DNA of 37,723 nt from Pseudonocardiales bacterium. Lineage in GTDB: Bacteria; Actinomycetota; Actinomycetes; Mycobacteriales; Pseudonocardiaceae. Positions 31,311 through 37,723 of the stretch are shown here, one piece after another. The position numbers were made by a program, and so were the translations under genes. The notes under the pieces are model-generated. The model ran no database searches. It was given only the letters and a program-made list of their open reading frames with translations, and was not told the origin of the DNA. The stretch's first letter is position 1. Every line of letters starts with the position of its first letter. The stretch spans positions 11,470 through 49,192 of the forward strand of contig QHBZ01000102.1 in assembly GCA_003244055.1 (NCBI GenBank), in the 5' to 3' direction.

Positions 31311-33613
31311 GTACCGACGAGCTCGCCGGATCTCACGTGCTGCTGACCGGCGCGACCGGATTTCTGGGGCAGGCGACCTTGGAGCGGCTGCTGTCCAGCT
31401 ACCCGGACACCAGTGTCTCGGTGCTCATCCGGCCCCGGGGCGAGCGCAGCGCAACCGACCGGCTCAGCGCATTGCTCCGCAAGAACGTCTTCCGCCCGTT
31501 GAGTGAGCGCCTCGGCGCCGAGGAACTGGCGCGGCTGGTGCGCGAGCGGGTCACGGTCATCGAGGGCAACCTCGGCTCGGTCAGCCTGCCCGCCGACCTC
31601 GACGTCGTGATTCACGGTGCCTCCACGGTGTCCTTCGACCCCCCGATCGACGAAGCGTTCCGCACCAACGTCTCGGGCGTGGCGAGCCTTTATACGGCGC
31701 TGCCCGGCTCGCCGCACGTCGTGCACATCTCCACCGCCTACGTCGCGGGCACCCGCAAGGGGGTCGTCGGTGAGGTGGCACTGGATCACGGGGTGGACTG
31801 GCAGCTCGAGCTGGACATGGCGCTGGCCGCCCGAGTCGATGTGGAGCGGGAGTCCCGGCGGCCGGAGGTGCTGCGCCGTGCCCTTGCTCAAGCGGGCAAC
31901 CAGCACGCCAAAGCCGGACCCCAGTCCGCCGCCGCCGATGCCGAACGGCTGCGCACCGAGTGGGTTGCCCACCGGTTGGTGGACTACGGTCGGACCCGGG
32001 CCCGGAGCCTGGGCTGGCCGGACGTCTACACGCTGACCAAGGCCCTGGGTGAGCGGGTCGCCGAAACACTGTGGGCACGGGCAGGCCGGCCGCTGTCGGT
32101 GGTCCGTCCCGCAATCGTGGAAAGCGCGCTGCACCACCCGTATCCGGGGTGGATCGACGGCTTCAAGATGGCCGACCCGCTGATCATCTCCTTCGGCAGG
32201 GGGGTACTGCGCGAATTCCCTGGCCTGCCCGACTCCGTGCTCGACGTGATCCCAGTCGACCTGGTGGTCAACGCGATCCTCGCGACCGCCGCCCGACCTC
32301 CAGCCACCGGGCCGGCATACCTGCACGTCAGCTCTGGAGCCAGTAACCCGCTGACCTTCCAGAACATGTACGAGCTGTGCCGGGAGTACTTCGACAACCA
32401 TCCCATGCCCGATGGTGACCGCGGCCATATCTCCCCGCCGACCTGGCGGTTTCCCGGCAGCCAACAGGTGGAGCTGACGCTGCGCGCCGGCGAACGGGCC
32501 GCGGCCTTGGCTGAACGGGCACTGCTGGCGCTGCCACCGTCGAAGCGCTCGCAGGATTGGCTCACCAGTCTTGGCCGCCAGCAGCAGGAATTGGTGCAGC
32601 TACGCGAATACACCGACCTCTACGGCGTTTACGCCCGCGCCGAGGTGATCTACGACGACAGCCGGTTGCGGGAGCTGCATGCGGCGCTGCCGGCCGAGCG
32701 GGCCCTCGAGCATGGCTTCGACCCAGCGGTCATCGACTGGCGGGAATACCTGCAGGACGTGCACTGCCCGTCGATCACAGCCACGGTCCGCCGGGCCGGG
32801 CAGCGGCGGGGACGCTCCACCGGCGACCGTCGCGGATCTTCGTCGAAGGTCGGTTCGATACCGTCGCGGTCGCTGCCCGAGCGCACCGACGTCGCCGCGG
32901 TGTTCGACCTGGAGGGCACCATCGTGAACTCCAACGTCGTCGAGTCCTATCTGTGGGCCCGGTTGGCGACGATGCCTAGCTCCGGCTGGCTACGCGAGCT
33001 GGCCGATCTCGCCCGGTGCGCCCCCCGGTACCTCTCCGCGGAGCGCCATGACCGCGGTGAGCTGCTGCGCGCCTTCCTGCGCCGCTACGCTGGCGTGCGG
33101 GCCGACGAGCTGCGAACGCTGGTCACCGACGTGCTGGGCGACGCGCTGCTGCACCGGGTGATGCCCGAAGCCACCCGGCAGATCCGCCGCCACCGCGCGG
33201 CCGGACACCGAACCGTTCTGATCACCGGTGCCGTAGACCTGCATGTGGCGCCGCTATCAGTGCTCTTCGACGAGGTCGTGGCCAGCCGGATGCACGCCAA
33301 AGACGGCGTACTCACCGGGTTTCTCGAAACCCCCCCGCTGGTCGACGAGGCACGCGCCGCGTGGCTGCGGCACTATGCCCAGGCGAACGGCTTGCACCTG
33401 GACCGCTCCTACGCCTACGCCGACAGCTACTCCGACCGCCCGTTGCTCGAGGCCGTCGGGCACCCGCACGTGGTCAACCCGGACTCTCAACTGTTCCGGC
33501 ACGCTCGCCGGCGCCGCTGGGTCGTGCACCGCTGGGGCGCTCACACCGGTGGGCTGCTCGAGGTGCTGCTCGACGTCACCCGAACCGACGCCCGGGCGGG
33601 GACTCCACGGTGA
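31307..33613 (+). CDS. Fusion protein: fatty-acyl-CoA reductase-like NAD(P)-binding domain plus HAD-family phosphatase-like domain
   Basis: A 768-residue two-domain protein. Residues 1-490 form an extended SDR of the male-sterility/fatty-acyl reductase type: the cofactor motif TGATGFLG (14-21), DVVIHGASTVSFDPP, HISTAYVAGTRKG, the catalytic Y241-x3-K245 (YTLTK), RPAIVESAL and the downstream YPGWIDGFKMADPL. Such domains reduce acyl-CoA or acyl-ACP to aldehyde or alcohol. A Ser/Arg-rich linker (about 500-525) leads to a HAD-IB domain: DLEGT (from D534; canonical D-x-D-G-T has Glu in place of the second Asp), LITGAVD (motif II), and YADSYSDRPLLEAVG (motif IV). The Asp-to-Glu change may weaken phosphatase activity. 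It overlaps larC upstream and the alcohol dehydrogenase downstream, so all are co-translated. Confidence 0.85.
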   Translation: MSTDELAGSHVLLTGATGFLGQATLERLLSSYPDTSVSVLIRPRGERSATDRLSALLRKNVFRPLSERLGAEELARLVRERVTVIEGNLGSVSLPADLDVVIHGASTVSFDPPIDEAFRTNVSGVASLYTALPGSPHVVHISTAYVAGTRKGVVGEVALDHGVDWQLELDMALAARVDVERESRRPEVLRRALAQAGNQHAKAGPQSAAADAERLRTEWVAHRLVDYGRTRARSLGWPDVYTLTKALGERVAETLWARAGRPLSVVRPAIVESALHHPYPGWIDGFKMADPLIISFGRGVLREFPGLPDSVLDVIPVDLVVNAILATAARPPATGPAYLHVSSGASNPLTFQNMYELCREYFDNHPMPDGDRGHISPPTWRFPGSQQVELTLRAGERAAALAERALLALPPSKRSQDWLTSLGRQQQELVQLREYTDLYGVYARAEVIYDDSRLRELHAALPAERALEHGFDPAVIDWREYLQDVHCPSITATVRRAGQRRGRSTGDRRGSSSKVGSIPSRSLPERTDVAAVFDLEGTIVNSNVVESYLWARLATMPSSGWLRELADLARCAPRYLSAERHDRGELLRAFLRRYAGVRADELRTLVTDVLGDALLHRVMPEATRQIRRHRAAGHRTVLITGAVDLHVAPLSVLFDEVVASRMHAKDGVLTGFLETPPLVDEARAAWLRHYAQANGLHLDRSYAYADSYSDRPLLEAVGHPHVVNPDSQLFRHARRRRWVVHRWGAHTGGLLEVLLDVTRTDARAGTPR

Positions 33614-34821
33614 GCCTCGCACTGCAATATCACCGCAGCGCCGGGCGATACTTCGCCGCTCGTGCGGTCAGCGGCACCCGCGCCGGCGGCCGCCTGGCGG
33701 GCGCGCTGGCCAGCAATGTGGCGCCGCTACGGCTGGTCGAGCAGGCCGACCCGATCCCGGCCGACGAGTCCTGGAGCCGGGTCGAGCCGGTGCTGTCCGG
33801 TATCTGCGGCTCGGACCTCAGTCTGCTCACCGGCCGGTCGTCACCCTACCTCGGGCCGCTGACCTCGATGCCCTTCGTTCCCGGCCACGAAGTGCTCGGG
33901 CGCACCCTCGACGAGCTGCCCGGGCTACCCAGAGGCAGCCGGGTGGTGATCGACCCGGTACTGCGGTGCGCTGCGCGCGGCCTACCCTCCTGCCGGGCTT
34001 GCATCGCCGGGCACACCAGCCGTTGCGATCACATCACCACCGGGCGCCTGGCTGCTGGGCTTCAGACCGGGTTCTGCGCCGACACCGGCGGTGGCTGGAG
34101 CCGCCGAATGATCGCGCATTCCAGCCAGCTGCATCCGGTGCCCGACCCGATGCCCGACGAGATCGCTGTCCTGGTGGAACCATTGGCCTGCGCGGTACAC
34201 GCGGTGCGCCGGGTGCAGATCAGTCCGGGCGCCTCGGTGCTGGTGATCGGCGCGGGCACGGTGGGTCTCCTCACGCTGCTTGCGCTGCGCAAGCTCACCG
34301 CGGCCGGTGAGATTCATCTGATCGCCAAGCACCGTCACCAAGCCGACCGGGCCCGCGAACTGGGCGCCACCCAGGTCATCGGCTCCGACGACACCGCACG
34401 GACCTTGCGCCGTAGCACCGGCGCGCTACTGGTCGAGCCCGAGCTCGGCGATGGCTACCTGCTCGGCGGGATGGACCTGGCATTCGAGTGCACCGGGGGC
34501 ACCTCGGGATTGAACACGGCGCTGCGGTCGCTGCGAGCCGGGGGCACGGTGGTGGCATCGGGAATGCCTGCGGGCGGGGTCGATCTCACCCCGTTGTGGT
34601 ACCGGGAGCTGCATCTCGTCGGGGCGTACGCCTCGGCTACCGGTGAAGAGCCGAGTCAGGGTGATTTCCCGGCCGCCATCGCCCTGGCGGCATCAGCGGC
34701 GCTGAACGGTTACGTTGAAACCAAGTACCCGCTGGAACAGTGGCGCGACGCGCTTGATCACGCTGCCGCGGCCGGCCGGCTGGGCACCATCAAGGTCGTC
34801 TTCGCGCCCGGCCGAGGTTAA
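33610..34821 (+). CDS. Zinc-dependent alcohol dehydrogenase family protein (MDR)
   Basis: A 403-residue medium-chain dehydrogenase. The catalytic zinc would be held by Cys66 (GICGSD) and His93-Glu94 (PGHE), and a late Glu in LVEPLACAVHA. Four cysteines for the structural zinc lie in RCAARGLPSCRACIAGHTSRC. The nucleotide fold is VLVIGAGTVGLLTLLAL. The first 35 residues (LALQYHRSAGRYFAARAV) are an addition not usual in the family. The enzyme interconverts alcohol and aldehyde/ketone with NAD(P). Following the reductase fusion by a 4-nt overlap (GTGA), it could process the alcohol or aldehyde made there, or act on a hydroxy-lipid next to the LarA-like step. The start is GTG at 33610; the frame is open further upstream inside the fusion gene. 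Confidence 0.85.
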   Translation: MSLALQYHRSAGRYFAARAVSGTRAGGRLAGALASNVAPLRLVEQADPIPADESWSRVEPVLSGICGSDLSLLTGRSSPYLGPLTSMPFVPGHEVLGRTLDELPGLPRGSRVVIDPVLRCAARGLPSCRACIAGHTSRCDHITTGRLAAGLQTGFCADTGGGWSRRMIAHSSQLHPVPDPMPDEIAVLVEPLACAVHAVRRVQISPGASVLVIGAGTVGLLTLLALRKLTAAGEIHLIAKHRHQADRARELGATQVIGSDDTARTLRRSTGALLVEPELGDGYLLGGMDLAFECTGGTSGLNTALRSLRAGGTVVASGMPAGGVDLTPLWYRELHLVGAYASATGEEPSQGDFPAAIALAASAALNGYVETKYPLEQWRDALDHAAAAGRLGTIKVVFAPGRG

Positions 34822-34866
34822 GAGTCGACGTCAAGCACAGCGCGGCGGACAGGAGCAGGTGAGAGT

Positions 34867-36441
34867 GTGGGCAGACCAGGTTTCGTGCTCGACGTCGACG
34901 AGCGGACTCCCCCGCTGCTGATGCACGAGGGCGAGGGGTTCCGGCTGGAGCGCCTGCCCCTGGGCAGCCGGGTCATCTACCCGCCGGAGTCGCTGCCGGC
35001 CATCGTCGACATCGAGAGTGCGATTCGCCATGCGCTACTACATCCACACGGCAGCGACCCGTTGCCGCAGCTGCTCCGGCGCGGGATGCGGCTGACGATC
35101 GTCTTCGATGATCTGTCCCTGCCGCTGCCGCAGATGCGCACCCCGGACGTCCGGCAGCGGGTGATCGAGCAGGTTCTGGAGCTGGCCGCCGCCGCCGGGG
35201 TGGACGACGTCGAACTCATCGCCGCCAACTCGTTGCACCGGCGGATGACCCCGGCGGAGCTCAAGCGCACCGTCGGCGAGCGGGTGTTTCGCGCCTTTCA
35301 TCCCGATCACCTGCGCAACCACGACGCCGAGGACCCGGACAATCTCGCGCACCTGGGCACCACCCCGCACGGCGAGGACGTGGAAATCAACCGGCGAGCC
35401 GCGGAGAGCGATCTGATCGTCTACGTCAACATCACGCTCACCGCGATGAACGGCGGCTCGAAGTCGGTAGCGGTCGGGTTGGCCAGCTACGCCAGCCTGC
35501 GCCACCACCACAATGTGCACACACTGCGGCATTCCCGCTCGTTCAACGACCCGCCCAATTCGGCGATGCACCAGTCGTACGACCGGATGGCTGACGTCAT
35601 CGGCGGGCAGGTGCCGGTATTCACCATCGAAACCACGCTGAACAACGAACCGTTCCCCACGTCGCTGCGTTTTCTCACCCGCCGCGAATGGGAGTGGAAC
35701 CTCACCGACCAAGCCAGTTACCTGGCGGTCAAGCGAGGCAACGACCTGGCCGCCGGCAAGCTGCGGCGGCGGATCTGGCAGGCCACCGAGGCGCCTTACG
35801 GCATCACCGGGGTGCACGCCGGGGCACCAAGCCAGGTGCACCCGCACACCCTGGCCGCGGTGCACCGCCAGCAGCTCACCGAGGTGCAAGGGCAGGCTGA
35901 TGTGGCGATTTTCGGCTTACCCTACATCTGCCCGTACAACGTGAACTCGATTATGAACCCGATCCTGGTGATGTCCCTGGGACTCGGCTACTTCTTCAAC
36001 CTCTACCGGGGCAAGCCGATCGTACGCGAAGGCGGCGTGGCGATCTTCTACCACCCGATGCCGCACGAGTTCCATCCGGTGCACCATCCAAGCTACATCG
36101 ATTTCTACGAACTGCTCGCCGAGACCACCGACCCGGTGATGCTGGAAACCAAATACGAAAAACAGTTCGCCACCGATCCGTGGTACACCCATTTGTACCG
36201 AACCAGTTACGCCTACCACGGCGTGCACCCGTTTTACATGTGGTACTGGGGGGCGCACGCGATGCAGCACCTGGCCGACGTGATCTTCGTCGGGGGCAAC
36301 CGATCGACCACCGCGCGGCTGGGATTCCGGGCCGCGTCCAGTTTGGCTGACGCGCTTGAGTTGGCTCGGGACAGCGTCGGCGTCGACCCGGAGATCAGCT
36401 ACCTGCACGCCCCGCCGATGGTACTGGCAGACGTGCGATGA
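34867..36441 (+). CDS. Divergent LarA-like nickel-pincer-nucleotide protein (DUF2088/lactate racemase domain)
   Basis: A 524-residue protein, about 100 longer than LarA. The N-terminal half matches the DUF2088/LarA pattern: a loop DDLSLPLP at 81-88 where LarA has D-x-T-R-P, ANSLHRRMTPAEL with His124 (LarA His108), NHDAEDPDNLAHLGTTPHGE, and MNGGSKS with Lys199, the residue that binds the pincer covalently (LarA Lys184), then His215 (LarA His200, nickel ligand) in LRHHHN. LarA's second catalytic histidine (His174) has no equivalent: the aligned segment reads NITLTAM. The C-terminal part is rich in aromatic and His residues. It probably binds NPN and acts on a hydroxy-substrate, but the reaction is unknown. 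A 45-bp gap separates it from the alcohol dehydrogenase, and the start is GTG with AGGAG upstream. Confidence 0.85.
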   Translation: MGRPGFVLDVDERTPPLLMHEGEGFRLERLPLGSRVIYPPESLPAIVDIESAIRHALLHPHGSDPLPQLLRRGMRLTIVFDDLSLPLPQMRTPDVRQRVIEQVLELAAAAGVDDVELIAANSLHRRMTPAELKRTVGERVFRAFHPDHLRNHDAEDPDNLAHLGTTPHGEDVEINRRAAESDLIVYVNITLTAMNGGSKSVAVGLASYASLRHHHNVHTLRHSRSFNDPPNSAMHQSYDRMADVIGGQVPVFTIETTLNNEPFPTSLRFLTRREWEWNLTDQASYLAVKRGNDLAAGKLRRRIWQATEAPYGITGVHAGAPSQVHPHTLAAVHRQQLTEVQGQADVAIFGLPYICPYNVNSIMNPILVMSLGLGYFFNLYRGKPIVREGGVAIFYHPMPHEFHPVHHPSYIDFYELLAETTDPVMLETKYEKQFATDPWYTHLYRTSYAYHGVHPFYMWYWGAHAMQHLADVIFVGGNRSTTARLGFRAASSLADALELARDSVGVDPEISYLHAPPMVLADVR

Positions 36442-37394
36442 GTGGCCTGCGCGACGACCTGCGACTGTTGCGCCACGGCCGGGACTGGCGGGGCCGGTCG
36501 CGGGTGCCCCGGTCGGCGCAGCGCTGGGAACAGCCCGACAACGGCGACGACTTCCCTACCGCGTGGGCCCGGACCGCCGCGGCAGGGGCGCTACGCGGCG
36601 CCCTGCAGCAGGCGATGCTCAAGCCGGTGATCTGGAGCCAGACCCGGCCGGTGGTGCACGGCCGCGAATATCTCGACAGCGTCCGTGGCCCGGCGGTCTT
36701 CGTCGCCAACCACTCCAGCCATCTGGACACCCCGTTGATCCTTGGCGCACTGCCACCCCGGATCACCAGAAAGCTCGCGGTCGGAGCCGCTGCTGACTAC
36801 TTCTTCGACTCTCGGACCGTTGCCGCGGCCACGACCCTGCTGTTCAACGCCTTCCCCGTGGAGCGGCGCGCGCGGCGGGGCCGCAGCCTGGCCGCCGAGC
36901 TGGTCGACGGCGGGTGGAGCCTGCTGCTCTACCCGGAGGGCAGCCGCACGGTGGACGGCTGGCTCACCGCGTTCAAGCTGGGTGCCGCGCAACTGTGCGC
37001 GATGAAGGGGGTGCCGGCCGTGCCGATCGCGCTGCGCGGCACGTTCACCGCGATGCCCCGCGGCCAGCGCCGGCCGCAGCGTGGTCGACCGCGGGTCACC
37101 GTCCGGATAGGTCGACCGTTACGCATCGCGGCGGGTGAGACCGTGCCCGAGTTCCGCACCAGGCTGGTGCGCGCCGTGGCCACTTTGTGGGCCGAGGACG
37201 ACCTCGGCTGGTATGGCGCCCTCCGAGCGGCAGCCGACGACTCGCTGGCGCTGCCTACCGGATCGCGCAGCGCCCTACCCAGCACCGCGAACGGCCGGCC
37301 CGCGCCGGACCACGGTGTGGCCCCCTGGCGCCGGGTCTGGGAGGCCACCCGACCAACCGCCGATGACGGACCCCGCCAGGTCTGGACAGATTAA
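36438..37394 (+). CDS. PlsC-type 1-acyl-sn-glycerol-3-phosphate acyltransferase family protein
   Basis: A 318-residue acyltransferase. The catalytic motif is NHSSHLD (His92-x4-Asp97), and the glycerophosphate-binding motif is YPEGSRT, followed by the hydrophobic GVPAVPIALRG strand (motif IV). These define LPLAT/PlsC enzymes, which move an acyl chain from acyl-CoA or ACP onto a glycerol-phosphate or similar hydroxyl. No strong membrane helix is seen, although membrane association is expected. The ATG overlaps the LarA-like gene's stop by four bases, so the acyl transfer is likely linked to the LarA-like step. The C-terminal ~60 residues (after GWYGALRAA) are Pro/Ala-rich and probably unstructured. 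The acceptor is unknown. Confidence 0.9.
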   Translation: MSGLRDDLRLLRHGRDWRGRSRVPRSAQRWEQPDNGDDFPTAWARTAAAGALRGALQQAMLKPVIWSQTRPVVHGREYLDSVRGPAVFVANHSSHLDTPLILGALPPRITRKLAVGAAADYFFDSRTVAAATTLLFNAFPVERRARRGRSLAAELVDGGWSLLLYPEGSRTVDGWLTAFKLGAAQLCAMKGVPAVPIALRGTFTAMPRGQRRPQRGRPRVTVRIGRPLRIAAGETVPEFRTRLVRAVATLWAEDDLGWYGALRAAADDSLALPTGSRSALPSTANGRPAPDHGVAPWRRVWEATRPTADDGPRQVWTD

Positions 37395-37723
37395 TCGCGC
37401 GACGGCAGATTTCGCGCGCCACCCAGGCCCAGCGGTGGCTTGGCCAACCTCTTTCCCGGCCACCCGCTGGCCCGGCCGAAAAGGGAGATCAGCGCAGGTA
37501 CGAGCACTGACCGGACTAAGAAGGCGTCGATCAGTACCCCCGCCGCCATCGCGAACGCGAGCTCATAAAACGGCGCTAGCGGGATCAGTGCGGCCAGTGC
37601 GAAGCTCGCCGCAAGCGTCATTCCAGCGGCGGTGATCGCCCGGTTCGAGCGTGGCACCGCCACCGCGAGCGCTTGAGGCAGCGGTCTTCGCCGGGCCTCA
37701 TCCCAGACGTAGCCAACGCTGAA
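37391..37723 (-). CDS. MMPL-family transporter, C-terminal part (5' end outside window)
   Basis: The frame is open to the window edge. About 110 residues are visible and match the C-terminus of MMPL/RND transporters: EARRRPLPQALAVAVPRSNR (the cytoplasmic loop), then helices TAAGMTLAASFALAALIPLAPF and LAFAMAAGVLIDAFLVRSVLVPAL, ending ISLFGRASGWPG. In actinobacteria MMPL proteins export lipids and glycolipids to the cell envelope. Its stop shares the palindrome TTAA with the acyltransferase stop, so the two genes converge with a 4-bp overlap. It may export the product of the neighbouring lar-lipid cluster, though convergent orientation means separate transcription. Confidence 0.9.
   Translation of the reverse strand, partial: FSVGYVWDEARRRPLPQALAVAVPRSNRAITAAGMTLAASFALAALIPLAPFYELAFAMAAGVLIDAFLVRSVLVPALISLFGRASGWPGKRLAKPPLGLGGARNLPSRD

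Overview
The window is high-GC DNA with dense, short-spaced genes, frequent GTG starts, ATGA/GTGA stop-start overlaps and several starts that look leaderless. A WhiB3/WhiD-type regulator, a DUF7455-type small protein, a SlpD/CaeA-type secreted peptidase and an MMPL transporter all point to an actinobacterium, probably of the Mycobacteriales/Pseudonocardiales kind. No RNA genes, CRISPR arrays or complete insertion sequences were found.

Region 1 (1-2.6 kb) looks rearranged. It holds the end of an ABC exporter ATPase whose partner permease appears cut off just after its start codon, a TIGR02391-family (Ymh-like) protein, a small unknown protein followed by a very strong hairpin, and a GNAT acetyltransferase pseudogene split by a 223-bp MITE-like element with 28-bp terminal inverted repeats. 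Region 2 (2.6-5.8 kb) carries a RibD_C/DHFR-like protein, an alpha/beta hydrolase plus 3-hydroxybutyrate dehydrogenase operon, and a crotonase-fold protein lacking one of the two hydratase glutamates.

Region 3 (6.1-12.7 kb) runs in one direction: a GT4 glycosyltransferase, a glycogen-debranching-like enzyme, then a complete pqqABCDE set for pyrroloquinoline quinone, including a small precursor gene pqqA (49 codons) with the E-V-T-x-Y crosslinking motif. Region 4 (12.7-27.5 kb) is mostly housekeeping: a DksA/TraR-type zinc-finger protein, a phosphodiester-glycosidase-domain membrane protein, a DEAD-box helicase, WhiB3, a ferredoxin-reductase-like flavoprotein, a secreted peptidase, an acyl-CoA dehydrogenase, a glutamine-synthetase-like ligase, pterin carbinolamine dehydratase, a GNAT enzyme, a second helicase and a YihY-family membrane protein. 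A perfect 52-bp palindrome lies between the last two.

Region 5 (27.5-37.7 kb) is the most interesting part. It has the full pathway for the nickel-pincer nucleotide (NPN) cofactor (larE divergent from larB-larC). larC overlaps a fatty-acyl-reductase/HAD fusion gene, which overlaps a zinc alcohol dehydrogenase. These are followed by a highly divergent LarA-like protein and an overlapping PlsC-type acyltransferase, with a diiron ferritin-fold protein on one flank and an MMPL lipid exporter on the other. The arrangement suggests an undescribed lipid pathway with an NPN-dependent step. The LarA-like protein keeps the cofactor-anchoring Lys and nickel-ligand His but lacks a canonical catalytic His and the usual D-x-T-R-P loop, so its reaction is probably not simple lactate racemization.
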